Source: Mytilinidion resinicola
Taxonomy: Eukaryota > Ascomycota > Dothideomycetes > Mytilinidiales > Mytilinidiaceae
DNA length: 64,000 nt
Direction: 5' to 3'
Assembly: GCF_010093595.1 (NCBI RefSeq)
Contig: NW_022985439.1
Coordinates: forward strand, 634,441 to 698,440
Both the position numbers and the translations under genes were made by a program. Below, piece by piece: positions 33,244 through 43,580 of this stretch. Each line of letters opens with the position of its first letter. Within the stretch, counting starts at the first letter, position 1. The notes below the pieces were generated by a model. That model had not been told where the DNA came from, did no database searches, and worked only from the letters and a program-made list of their open reading frames with translations.

Positions 33244-34266
33244 GGTGATGGCTGTGGTCAAAGAGGGAAGGTTTCAGTGAAGGGGAACCGAGGGTGCTGT
33301 GTCAGCTGAATGCGCACTGGAGGAGCAGAATCTGGGGGATTGGCGGGCATGATATAGAATTGGAGCGCCCGCATTGAGGCAGAGGCCAGATCAGGCCCGG
33401 GGTAGGAGTCGCGGTCCGGGATGCTGGACTCTGTGGTCGCGAGATGGGGTGGTCCGCCGCAAGGGACAGCTGCTGGTCAGGGCCTTGGAGGCCAACGAGA
33501 GGGTGGTGAGGCTGGCACGCCGGCAGCGCCCCAGATTCCGTCTGCGGGAGGGCAACGGGCTTGCGTCCATCACGCGCTTGGTTCGGCAGCACAGAGAAGC
33601 AGTGCTCGTTCGAAGCAGTGCGGCCCGGAGCAAGATGGGACTGGGCCTCCGTGTCCTACTGGGACAGCTCAGCTACGGCGGCGCTGTAGACAGTGGCCGT
33701 CGTGACCTGCCTCTCCTGACCGCGAGCACAGCAAGGCGCGGCACGAGGGCTGGCTCGAGGCATGGCGCGATGATTACGGCGCCGTGGCGCTGGTGCAGTG
33801 GCAGATTTTGCACGTATGGGCGGCTCTATCGCGGTGCTGGACCGGCAGTGCTCGACGAGCGTGTTGGCGAGGTGGTAATGCGGGCCGACACTGCGGCGCT
33901 TGCACGCCTCTCCACACTCTCGGCATTTGCCACCCCGGCTTCTGCACGGCCTCCACGCTTCTGGGCGTGCAGCAATGAACTGTGCAGCTGGTGGCGTGGG
34001 CACAAAATCTCCCGAGACGCCAATCCCCACAGCTCAAGTCCTGTGCGAGATGCACTGAGAAGCATGAGCGTCCGTCGCGCTCCTGCAGCATGGCAGATCG
34101 ACTGTTCGTGTCTCTTCCAACGTCAATTGCATGCGGCGCACGCTGTAGGCATTGCTGTACATGGACCCCAAGCTTCCTGCGATGGCTGCAGAGGTAAATG
34201 CCTTGGTGAGCGTGACCTAGCACGCGGGGCATGGAAAAGATAATTCAAGAGCAAGCTGTCTCGTGC

Positions 34267-34379
34267 GTACACCTGTCTGCCACTGCTTGGCATGCTTCAA
34301 CAATTCATAGATACCCGAAAAGGCACATCTTCTATCGCTCTCACAAACGTTGAAGCACCCTAAGCAGTGGCAGACAGGG
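34267..34379. repeat. Hairpin element, family C (~31-base terminal inverted repeats)
   Basis: The left arm at 34267-34301 and the right arm at 34349-34379 are inverted copies (CCTGTCTGCCACTGCTTRG..TGCTTCAAC) around a 47-base centre. A single arm recurs at 21377. Its size and structure fit a small MITE. Confidence 0.7.
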
Positions 34380-34793
34380 CTCCTCAGATCATGTTCCAAT
34401 CAGGACATGCTGGAAGGGTTTCCGAAGGCAGGGCTCGATGACTTGCATCCAATATTCTGCGTTGGCCGACGAGGCGATCCGAGCTGTAGGTAAATCGGGC
34501 CACGTTGGGGTTCTACGGGGCTTCTGGCCGAAGGTCCCATGCGAAAGACGGTTCTCGTCGCCACGATGCGCTCGAGGTGGACCGGGCGGGTGGAAGCAGT
34601 GGCAGATGGGTTGGATGGGGTGAGGTAACTGGGAGAGAATTCGCATAAAAGAAAAACAGGCTAACCCGGAGCGACACGGAGTGAAGCTCGACGACGAGGG
34701 TACGGGCTGGCACGTGCGGGATGCCTCATTGGTGGGGTAGACGGATAAGCGGGGCGATGCATGTCATACCTAGGCACGCGAGGCGCGAAAAAG

Positions 34794-34920
34794 GTGGCAC
34801 TCTCCAACCTTGGAAGACCGTCTGAGGCGGCTGGGAGAGCTATCAGTCTTGTCAAAACTGGTCTTTCATGAATAATAATAGTATACTGGAGTACCTCGAG
34901 CGGTGCTAAACAAGCGTAGG
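34794..34920. repeat. Dispersed repeat family A, copy 2
   Basis: The best match to 8941-9064, sharing GGGAGAGC.ATCAG.CTT, TTTCATGAATA.., AGTATACTGGAG and CGGTGCTAAACAAGCGTA. Confidence 0.65.
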
Positions 34921-35280
34921 CACACAAGAAATAGTGTGTACCTCAAAAAGAGGAAGTTTCGAATCAGAACCACGGTTTCGTAGACTGCCAATTTCTGTTC
35001 AGGGAGCTAACGCTCATTAGGCACGCTGAAGCGAGCGGCTTTAAGGTTACCTATTGGCGGTACGGTATAAACTGACCAAGTACATGTAGGAACCAGTTGC
35101 CTTGTTCGGCCATTTCTAACTAACCGATGATGAGGTTGGCGATACCTAGGGCAATCTTGAGGAAACCATGCTGCCTCATGTGTACATCTCTGGTGGCAAC
35201 CCATCATCTTCTCAACCCCACATCCACATCGCAGACCACACACTGTACACGACCCTGGAACTGCGTGGAGCCTTCCCCAC

Positions 35281-35990
35281 ATGATGACGACATTCTACTC
35301 CACCGTGCCCGTTGACGTGGACGCCGTCCTAGACTCTCTGAAAGCAGGACCGCCTGGTCTAGGAATAGAGTGGGACTTCTTCATTCCGGCTGACAACGAC
35401 GCAGCAGAGGACTAGGAGGCTTTCAAAAAGCATGCTGAAGGCCATCAATGAATAGGCTTCGAGATGAGGAGATGGAAGTCGGAAAGGGGTGGCACTGGTG
35501 CTGAGCATCACCGGCGGTGATCATTGTGACGAGTGGTGGGGGCTGCGATTCCTCCTTCTCCTTCTCCTTTCCAACCACACATCGCCGAAGTGTGCTGCTG
35601 ATCTTTTGCGAGACACTCCATCCACCCGTGAAGAACAAGTCCTAGAACGCGGGGGAGGAAGATATTATACCCAACAGAAGCTTGGCGCACGTGACGAGGT
35701 AACGTTGCATCAGGTGAGAAGCATCAATGACATCAGCACTATCCATGACCGGGGTTCCGAAAGCTTGTCACTCTGGAACCATATCCTCATCGTAGGGCGT
35801 TAGACAACAAGCAGGTCCTAGTCATTCAAATCGATCCAGAGTCTGGTACAAAGCTCGATGAGTGCCATCTGCCCGCGAAGGTGGCCGGCGAATATCTCCG
35901 ATGGGTTGGCATGGGCTTCTGGAATTGGGATAGTGCGATGCAATCATGGGACCAAAGGCAGAGGAAGCGGTGGAGGAGCTGAGCATTGTC
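35281..35990 (+). pseudogene. Possible decayed gene fragments, unrecognised
   Basis: From 35281 a protein-like frame (MMTTFYSTVPVDVDAVLDSL, then GIEWDFFIPADNDAAED) meets a TAG and then continues in frame for EAFKKHAEGHQ before another stop. At 35812-35983 a second frame without a start (VLVIQIDPESGTKLDECHLP, then GEYLRWVGMGFWNW) looks coding and is preceded by a possible acceptor (GCGTTAG). I could not join the two by introns. They may be the remains of one gene. The family is not recognised. Confidence 0.3.
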
Positions 35991-36108
35991 AAGTAACATT
36001 TGACACCGTTTTAGGTGGCCCGCAAAGCTATCAGCCTTGTCAATATTGTCCTTTTCCGATATTTTATAACGTACTAGATGACCTCAAGCGGTACCAGGCC
36101 AGTGTAAG
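35989..36108. repeat. Dispersed repeat family A, copy 3 (divergent)
   Basis: A weaker match to the other two copies: GACACCGTTTTAGGTGGCC, AGCTATCAGCCTTGTC and CTCAAGCGGTACCAGGCCAGTGTA in the same order and spacing. Confidence 0.45.
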
Positions 36109-36530
36109 AAAAGCCATGAGGGAGTGTGTTGCTCAAGTATTTTACTGCAGACCTTAATCCTCGAATATTTCCAGAGGTTGCATCCTTGTTGATAACGAAG
36201 AGCCAAATGCGACGGGTTGAGGGATATGTGACTGATGCCTTGAAGTGCCGAGGCGAGGAGTTCATCATTCAAAGGTATTGCGAAAAGTAGAGATATTACA
36301 CTCAGTTCTTCTAGAGGAAGAAAGATCTCCATTTGATTGTACTATAAAAGCTTGAAATATCAAGTTATGGGCCTGATTGAGAAGAGAAGGCTTGGACCGA
36401 CCAAACTGGAGTACTAAAACATACTAAACCGAAAAGTGAGAATTGCAGGAGTAACCTCAAAAGTGAGGATTGCGCTGCAATGCACGGGTATCCTACCTAT
36501 CAGCGTCACGCCCCGAATACGCGCGGTGAA

Positions 36531-37903
36531 TCAATCCAATCCGCTGAAAGTTGCCATAATGCCGTGGTTCCCGATCTTGTCTTTGCCTTTGTTCTGCTTC
36601 CTCCGCTTGCGTCGCTTGCGCTCGTCATCACTGCTATCCCCGTCCTCGTCATCTTCTTCATCACTGTCGTCGCTCAGGTCTCTCTTGCCAACTCCGTTTG
36701 CCTCGGCCTCTTCGTTCTCGTCCTCGTCTTTTCCCCCAACCTTCTCGTGCCAGATCTTGAGCTTCGTGCCGCCACCACTGATCATGCGCCCACCCACGTC
36801 GAAGCCCAGGCCGACCACAGGTTCCCCAGGGTGGTCCTGATCTTCATACTCCCCATCATGCCTGAGCTGTGCAATCACTTTGTTCTGGCCGATTCTCACA
36901 AATCGCACGAGACCATCACCCTGTCCCACTGCCACGATCTTGCCCCATGCTCCAACGCCTTCAGGAACCATTGTCAACACGTCCAGGCTTTCTCCACCTT
37001 TGGGATTCCGATCGACAATGATTCGTTCATCCTGATCATCCCATTGACCGCGCTCCCACAGAGTCAGCACGCCGCTGCCTCCTCCGACAAGTATTTTCTC
37101 TCCCTTGCTAGTTCCCCTCGCAGCCATGCCTCCCACGAACACCGAGCTCAGCATTTCTTCCTCCTGATCTTCGCTGCGGACTAAGACGCCCCGCCGAAGA
37201 TCAGTCACAGCGAGAGTAGTCCCGCCCGTGGTGACCCATTGTTTGCTGAAGCCACTGGTGCTAGCAGCGGAGGGTGGCAGTGGGGTCAGAGAGGCAATAT
37301 AATCGTCGTGGGGATGATGGGTCTGACTGGGTCTTGACGCGAGTTGCGAGTGTGGCGCACGAAGATCGTATAGATGTAGGGCGGAGGAATCGGTAGCTAG
37401 GAGTAGCGTTTGTGGTGATAGGCAGTGGAGCAGGGCAGGCGCATCCGTCTTGTTTGTAGTCCTGTTTAAAGTTAGCTGGAGAGTCCAATGGTACTATATA
37501 AGCTCCTCTACAGCTGATGCAAGCTTTTGGGGTGCTGGAGAATGAGAACTTACGCGTCAAGCGGTATAACAATCTTCGAGACGACCTGTCCCGTCATTGA
37601 GTCGGCGGCTTTTACTAGGCCATCGGTGCCAGCAGAATACAGTTGGGATCCGTCAACGCTAAAAGCGAGCGTCCTGCAGCTACCCTTATGTCTCCGGGTC
37701 CTCCACTCTGTGTCTACGGTACCAAAGCCGTTCTCCGACGCAATGACATCGCCGCCGGAGCTGCCATCGAAGGCTACTGGGGGCAGACGGTAGGTCTGGA
37801 CATGTCCACCCGCAAGGCCAACCGAGACAATTGGCTCAGACGGGTGGATGGCCTGGGCAAAGAGGTCCGAGGTCAGCGGGAGAGTGCATATAGTGTCGAA
37901 CAT
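36531..37903 (-). CDS. jip5: WD repeat protein JIP5 (WDR55-like)
   Basis: Two exons (37554-37903 and 36531-37461) give 426 residues. The N-terminus [20 protein letters not shown] and the blocks [56 protein letters not shown] and [20 protein letters not shown] closely match fungal JIP5. That protein is a nucleolar WD40 protein of the WDR55 family linked to ribosomal RNA processing and large-subunit assembly (established for the family). WD40 repeats cover about residues 10-350. The C-terminus is an acidic Asp/Ser/Glu run followed by a Lys/Arg run ([16 protein letters not shown]), consistent with nucleolar targeting. The gene is divergent from the repeat protein at 38316. Assignment is firm. 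Confidence 0.93.
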
Positions 37904-38315
37904 TGGCGATGCATGGAGTGGTGTTTTGTGGGGTGTAGCTATTTAGTCTGGAGGCTAACGCGGCAGATCGCGCTCTTATTTTGTTATCACGTGACTGGCG
38001 GGGCCCTTAAACGATGGGATCTTGGAAGCTTGCAAGATCCAATCCTGATCTGCGAACATGGCCAGGCATGGCCCTTGTACGTCGTGCATTACGATCGCGT
38101 TGCTCTTGCAGCGAAACATCCAAGTTCCGACGAGCCCCCTCCCTGCAGCATGACGTAGCGAATATTCTCACTGCTCTCCTCGACATATACAAAGGTATAT
38201 TCATCCTGACTCTGCTCTTCTATAGTCGATAGTTGCCCTCAGTCGAACTATTTTGAATCTCTGTCGTCCAGAACTATCTTGATCATATTGCTATATTCAT
38301 CGTGAAGTTTTTATC
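37904..38315. promoter_or_regulatory. Divergent region between JIP5 and repeat protein
   Basis: 412 bases lie between divergent starts. No specific element is seen. Confidence 0.45.
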
Positions 38316-39618
38316 ATGTCAGCAGTCGACGACCTCAAGAAGCAGAATGCTGCTCTTCAAGGTTCGTACAGCTATTGCATTTCCATTAGATACAGTGCTC
38401 ATCTAACAAGATACCGTAGACGGCGTTGCTAAGATAGCAGATGGTGCAAAGAAGACTCCAGCAGCCACGCCTGCAAAGACACGGACACCTATTGGAACCA
38501 AGAAACCTCTGCCTATTGCGAAGCCAAAGACTACAGCACCAGCCAAGACTACTCCGGCTAAGGCTGCTCCGGCAAAAGTTGGAGCCCCGGCTTCGAGCAC
38601 GACACCAGCGGCGAAGCCTGCTGCTACCAGAACTCCGATTGGGACCAAAAAGCCACTCCCTATTGCGAAACCGAAGACCACAACACCAGCAACGACTACT
38701 CCTGCAGAGACTGCCACAACCCCGTTGAAGAAAGCAACCCCCTCCACCACCTCTCCGGCTGCCACCAAGAAACCTGCCCCGGCATCCTCTGGCTCCACAC
38801 CCCTTGTCCCAACCCCCAAGACCGCTACTCCAACATCAAAACCCGCCTCCACAACCACGACACCCCTCAAGAAACCCACGCCCCGGAAGCCCACGACTAC
38901 TACTCCCGCCGCATCTTCTCCAACCACATCTTCTCCTGCCGCCAAAAAGGCCCCCGTCAAACCCCAATCCACCATCAGCAAAACCTCCAACGTCATCACC
39001 GGCACCACAAACAAGGGTGTCTCAACCCTCTCCTCTGGCCTCAACAGCACCACCTCGACCGCCACCTCCGGCGTCTCTGGAGCTGTCGGCGGCATAACGG
39101 GCACAGCTGGTAAAGGCTTCGACCAGCTGCCCCCCGGCGTCGGCAAGCCCGCCAAGCAGGTCACCGATGGGGTTGGGAAGACAGCGTCGAATGTGACGGA
39201 CGGCCTGGATTATACCATTGGCGGCACGACGAAGGGGCTGCAGGGGACCGTGTCGAAGACGACGAACGCGATCGGGAAGGGGGATGCGAGGGGCACGGCT
39301 GCTGGACTAAGCTCCGGCGTGGGCAATACGGTTAAAGGCGTCGGGAAGGGGGTTGGGAATACGCTCGGGGGTGCGGTGGGAGGGGTTGGAGAGACGGTTG
39401 GAGGGCCGCTGGGCGGAGTGGTTGGTGGAGTTGGGAAGGGGCTTGGTGATGGCGTGAGTGGGCTTACCGGAGGTGTTGGTGAAGGAGTCGGGAAGCTGGG
39501 AAAGGGTGATTTGATTGGTGGTGTGGGAAGCACGGCTGGCGGTGTGTATAAGGGCGTTGGTGGGCTTCTTAGAGGTGTGCTGGGTGGGGTGGGCCAAAAG
39601 GAGGAGGAGGAGGAGTGA
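38316..39618 (+). CDS. Pro/Thr/Lys-rich then Gly-rich repeat protein
   Basis: Exons 38316-38361 and 38420-39618 encode 414 residues; the tiny first exon supplies MSAVDDLKKQNAALQ. Residues ~25-200 are low complexity (Pro, Thr, Ala, Lys) and include an exact 18-residue repeat, RTPIGTKKPLPIAKPKTT, at about 37-54 and 86-103. From ~200 on the chain is built of short Gly/Val/Thr/Lys steps such as GKTASNVTDGL and GGVVGGVGKGLGDGVSG, ending in an acidic EEEEE. The C-terminal pattern of an apolar residue every 3-4 positions could form an amphipathic, LEA-like helix or a flexible coat. No signal peptide or membrane segment is seen, so it is probably cytosolic. No function can be named. The donor GTTCGT is less common but phase and start context support it. 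Confidence 0.78.
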
Positions 39619-40043
39619 TCTGTGGAATGGATGTGGAAGGGGGGAACTCTTTTTCCGAAGTGTATTAGGGTAATGCTTGCGCAGTTCTGGGCCTGTACGA
39701 CTTCAAAATGTCAGTAGCTAGTATGAGACATGTTTGAATAGTGTCTTTCAAAAGGTTCCGATGTCACATCGAAAGCCGCCGCAAGGTAATAGACTGTCCG
39801 GTGGATGGCCTTTAGGCTGAAGCACACGTGCATGTTTGAGAGAATATCATTCTGGCCTATGATGCTAGTCTATAATAGGTAGCTAACAAAATAAATGATC
39901 CATCTCGATGTCGAAGCTTTCCTTTCCGTAGACGTCATCCAATACCCCAGGTTGTTGAGTAACTGCTCCGCATAGTGAGCCATTGTACGTGAACTTCTCC
40001 GCCAGGAGACCTCCGAGCATGCAGTCATCCAATCCTCCAACGC
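39619..40043. other. Intergenic between convergent genes
   Basis: About 425 bases; nothing recognised. Confidence 0.5.
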
Positions 40044-41385
40044 TCAAACTTCGTAGGGATAAGGAACCGCCAGCAGGCTAGCGTCGTTTTCGGCCTTCTC
40101 AGCTCGGAAAGCATTGAAGAACTTCTTGAAGCTGTCCGGAGGAATCCTTTCGCCTATTTGGTCCAGAGATAACTTACCCTCGGGGTTCTCCTTCCCGAAT
40201 TTGGAGATTATTGGGTACACCTTGGACTTGATGAAGCTGATGAGTGCTTCTAGATGAAGCGGATGAAGGTCCTTTCGGTCCTTCCGCACAACATATGCGC
40301 TACTGCCAATGGCTTTGCTCAGTTTGCTACCTGGGTCGCGGAATAGCAGCAGATGCGGGACGTCAGAGCGGCCATCCTGTTCTCGAAGGACCCGGAAAGT
40401 TGGATAGCTGGATAATAGCAACTCCAGACCGAGCATTCTGCATATCGCGGAGGAAGCCGCCTTATGAAACATGTCATGATCCGCCGGTACGCTGAGCTGG
40501 GTATACTCGCTGAAAGCGGGTCCGGGTAGACCGCCTAACATTTTGCACCCTCGAAACTTTCATGGTGACACCCTCGACACGCCCTGGCGGCGGCTTCGGT
40601 AGGAAAAGCCTGTCAAAACCCTCACTAGGGGTTGTAAGGAAGTCGCTGACGTGACGGAAGTCCTCCATTGTCAAGTCAACCAAGTTGCCTAGGTCCTTCC
40701 CATCAACTTGTCCAAAGGCTAGGACTGGACGGCGCCAGCAGAACCTCACGAGGCCTTTCGTCGATCACCGGATAGACTCGTTGCGCATGGGGCGACCGAT
40801 CCATTCATCATCACGGACCACCTTGATCACGTGTGGTAGCTTTCGTCTAAGGACCTTGCTCTTGCTGATGATGAAAATATTTCCATATTCAACGTCGGCT
40901 CCACGAACCGATTCGAATAGTGGCCACTGATCGCGCCGATTGCCCTCCTCTCTCTTGACTTCTTCGAACGGAAGCCAAACCATCTTGGGCGATAGTCCAG
41001 AATACGGGAAGTAGATTGCTCTCACAGAGAGCGCGTGTTTCTGAGGCTTCTGATCCACGAAGTTCTGCCATAGGAGCTCGTGAGCCGGCCAGTCGTCTTT
41101 CTGGCATGCTTCGGAGCAGTAGTTGATGGATCGATAGGTTGGACAGCCTAGCGATGTGGCTTTGTTGCACATGGCGCAATGGACAGTCTTAACGAGCTGC
41201 GGCATTTTTCTAGTTATGCCCATGCCTACTGCCAGGTCCTCCACTGCAAGGACGTCTTCGTCGATGTGGTCGTCGGAGTCATCGTCACTGTCCAGTTCCC
41301 ACTCTTCGTCCGATTCCTCATCCTCGTCTTTCATCGAATCATTGTCTTCCTCGTGACTAGACGCTACACCGGAAGGTTTTTGCAT
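40044..41385 (-). pseudogene. Broken MYND zinc-finger gene
   Basis: The frame from 41385 encodes an acidic N-terminus, then a MYND finger near residues 70-106 (CAMCNKATSLGCPTYRSINY, then CSEACQKDD) and a conserved-looking body (VRAIYFPYSGLSPKMVWLPF). At 40765-40767 an in-frame TGA interrupts it. The same frame then continues with STKGLVRFCWRRPVLAFG and LVDLTMEDFRHVSDFL, typical of this fungal MYND family. Near 40540 the reading shifts by one base to the frame that holds MLGGLPGPAFSEYTQLSVPA and the C-terminus ending in VPYPYEV at 40044. I could not remove either break with an intron that keeps the conserved segments. The last zinc ligand is also missing (HELLW where Cys is expected). It is probably recently inactivated, though two sequencing errors are an alternative. 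Confidence 0.7.
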
Positions 41386-41929
41386 CCCGCATCAGAGCGG
41401 CTGTCTTCGATGCCCTCCATCTTGCCTCTCGCACTGTTTTATGACGGAGTTAACAAGACTTTTCTGCAGAGCGATACTTTACAGTGATAGGCCATAAGTC
41501 TGTGCACACGCATTTGCCACTGCTTGGGGTACCGCCCATGGAAGTTCAAACACCTAGGCGCGATGTCAAGTTTCAAGTAATAAAAATTAGACTGCCCCTT
41601 GACTAGCCGGCTGCTTACTAGCTGGGCTGCTCCTCACAGTGGTGTCGAGTGAGCAATAGTGGAGCCAAGCAGTGATAGATCCGTGTGCCCAGACTTATGA
41701 GCTAGTACTGTAAAAGTGAAGAGGGCACATACCGTTGGATTTGCTTCCCGACTCAAAGATGTGTCAACCTAGCAGCGTATCGGACCCACTCTGGCAGGTC
41801 GTTGCCGCGCAAAAAAAGGGTGAGGTTGGAGTTGTCAGGAAAGGAAGGACTCCGAGGCGAGGAGAAGCTGATAAGGAACCACGCGAATTATGAAGTGCGG
41901 GATCTCGCTTATCAAGTGAAGTGAGGTCA
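41386..41929. other. Intergenic carrying a MITE-like element
   Basis: A 237-base element with ~50-base terminal inverted repeats lies between the two broken MYND genes (listed separately). The rest shows nothing. Confidence 0.55.
41478..41714. mobile_element. MITE-like element, family B
   Basis: 41478-41527 and 41665-41714 are inverted repeats of about 50 bases. Both read from the outside as TTTACAGT.., CATAAGTCTG.GCACACG, then CACTGCTTGG. The internal part includes GTCGAGTGAGCAATAGTGG. There is no room for a transposase. Related copies are at 30871-30966 and 51738-51850. The terminal GCCACTGCTTGG block is also shared with family C. The target duplication could not be fixed. Confidence 0.75.
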
Positions 41930-43028
41930 CGATCGAACGACCTGGTAAGAGAAGTTGAGATGAAACCGAATTCGGAAAGGCTTTAACAAACGGAGGTCTT
42001 GGCGATGATCACGTGAAGGTATATGAAAAGAAAGACTGTCTAGAATTTTGAAAGTCTGTGGTGGCACCCCGCACAGCGCTAGATGATTATGCAGCTCGTA
42101 GCAAGATACTGTAGGTCGATGGTAGAGCCCTTGTCGTCCGAAAAAGAAGTCATCCAGATATACCAACCAACTCCATAACTGACCCGGATAATGATCTCGT
42201 AAGCAGCATATCGGCCGTCTTGATAGCCTACCGCCTCTCAGGTCCCAATACATGGAGTCTGATAAGAATGCCCTCACGGTGGGAAAGCAAATGCTTCAGC
42301 ATTTCAGTGCCGACGAGGTACAAGGTGATGGAGAGCAGAAGTACGGACGTCGTCAGCACCTTTCCCTTGAATATGCCGCCTACCGATGCCTTCTGTCGAG
42401 ATCTTTCGAATAGAGGCGCGACCGTGAACTGGCAGAAGCTGATGAGGGCATCAACGGGCTACCATAGGAGTGGCTTGCGATGACTGACCCACGCCAGGAG
42501 TATGACCCAAGTCCATTTGTAGCCATTTTGATCCAGCGACTATGCATTACCCAATTACTGAACAACATTACGATCTCACATGGGCGAATTTGGTAGAGAA
42601 CGGTACTCCGGTGAATTGAGTACGACTTGGAAGGGTCGAAAGGGCGCAAAAGATTTGTGAATGAAGCGGTCTGATCCCGCCCACCACTGAGATTCTCTGG
42701 TAATTCCTCGTACGGGGACCCAGGTCCACTCAGGTTCCATTAAACTCGCTGGAAATGAGAGAACACGAATGCTCTGGGCATGTTGGGGTCGTCCCTAATT
42801 AGAGAAATCGAGGCAGAGCACCTTGTTACTAGCCCAATCCTCTTTTTGGCAATTCTCTGAGCAGTATCTGACTCCTTGGCAAGTAGACCAAGCCAATGAG
42901 GCCGCCTTGTCGCAGACCGCGCAGATTGTTGCTAGGATGAACCTGGCCAGCGTGTCTGTCGTATCATTTCCGGTAATTGTGCTAGATCTTCTGGAGCCCG
43001 TTGCGTCTAGCTCTAGAGGGTCCGCCAT
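41930..43028 (-). pseudogene. Second, more decayed MYND zinc-finger gene
   Basis: From 43028 the frame gives a short N-terminus and a MYND finger (CAVCDKAASLAWSTCQGVRY, then CSENCQKED) and stops at a TAG (42795-42797). In the same frame the conserved body continues (GRPQHAQSIRVLSFP, then EWTWVPVRGITRES and FAPFRPFQVVLNSPEYRSLP). Further stops and frame changes follow (WRGSVIASHSY in one frame, VDALISFCQF in another). The finger has Asn where its histidine ligand is expected. It lies in the same orientation as the broken MYND gene at 40044-41385 and is probably a diverged tandem duplicate. The downstream limit near 41930 is approximate. Confidence 0.6.
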
Positions 43029-43580
43029 CGTTTCGCTCGCTTTACCGCAGAAGCAGCAACCTATTTGGTATGGAAATTTAGACTCTCATCGATTAGGTTA
43101 CGGTCATCCACCCACCTAGATAGTCCACTGATTTCCAGAAGCCGATCAGCCTAGCAACGTGCACAACACGTTGATATACCGACTCCGTACGAGTCGATGA
43201 GATGGTAGCTGAGCGGAGGAGGAAGATGATGACGTTAATGTGAGAGGTAAAGAAAGCGCCCAAGCGAGGTCGAAAAGATGACTTGATTTCTTCGGAAAGT
43301 GAAGTGAGATCTGATATTATGTGCGTGAGACGAGTGTATGGGATAGAAAGTACGTGGGGCTTCGTTTCTCTGCGCGCACAAAGTATCCCCCGACGTGCCT
43401 CTGCGAATCAACAGATCACCCATGATGGAATTGGGGTCTATTCAAATTCATAAAATCTGATAAGGGCACGCTTGACGGTGGCAAACAAATCTCCACAAAC
43501 CAATGCCCTGGTACTGTGTGTACATGACTGAATAAGAACCTAACTTGAAACGCTTAGCCAGGAATCCAGACAAACTGCCC
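43029..43580. other. Intergenic
   Basis: About 550 bases with no gene recognised. Confidence 0.5.

Larger units (their letters stand above)
33244..36530. other. 3.3 kb repeat-rich gap with gene debris
   Basis: 33300-34230 is GC-rich and open in several frames on both strands, with no recognisable protein. 34267-34379 is a hairpin element (family C), and 34794-34920 and 35989-36108 are family A copies. 35281-35990 contains protein-like frame fragments interrupted by stops (listed separately). No intact gene is supported. Confidence 0.5.

Noticed and set aside
33374..34243. 289-codon frame in the GC-rich gap upstream of the second transporter
   Set aside because: Composition is Arg/Ala/Cys-rich, both strands are equally open, and no domain or intron logic is visible. 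Two minus-strand Cys-rich frames were checked as possible Zn2Cys6 clusters; the spacing does not fit.
38403..39164. 253-codon antisense frame rich in Val/Gly/Phe
   Set aside because: It is the complement of the Pro/Thr/Lys repeats of the plus-strand gene.
40720..40766. A 44-base intron to remove the TGA in the MYND gene
   Set aside because: A GT...CAG pair exists, but using it changes frame and loses the conserved VRFCWRRPVLAFG segment, so the stop is treated as a real break.
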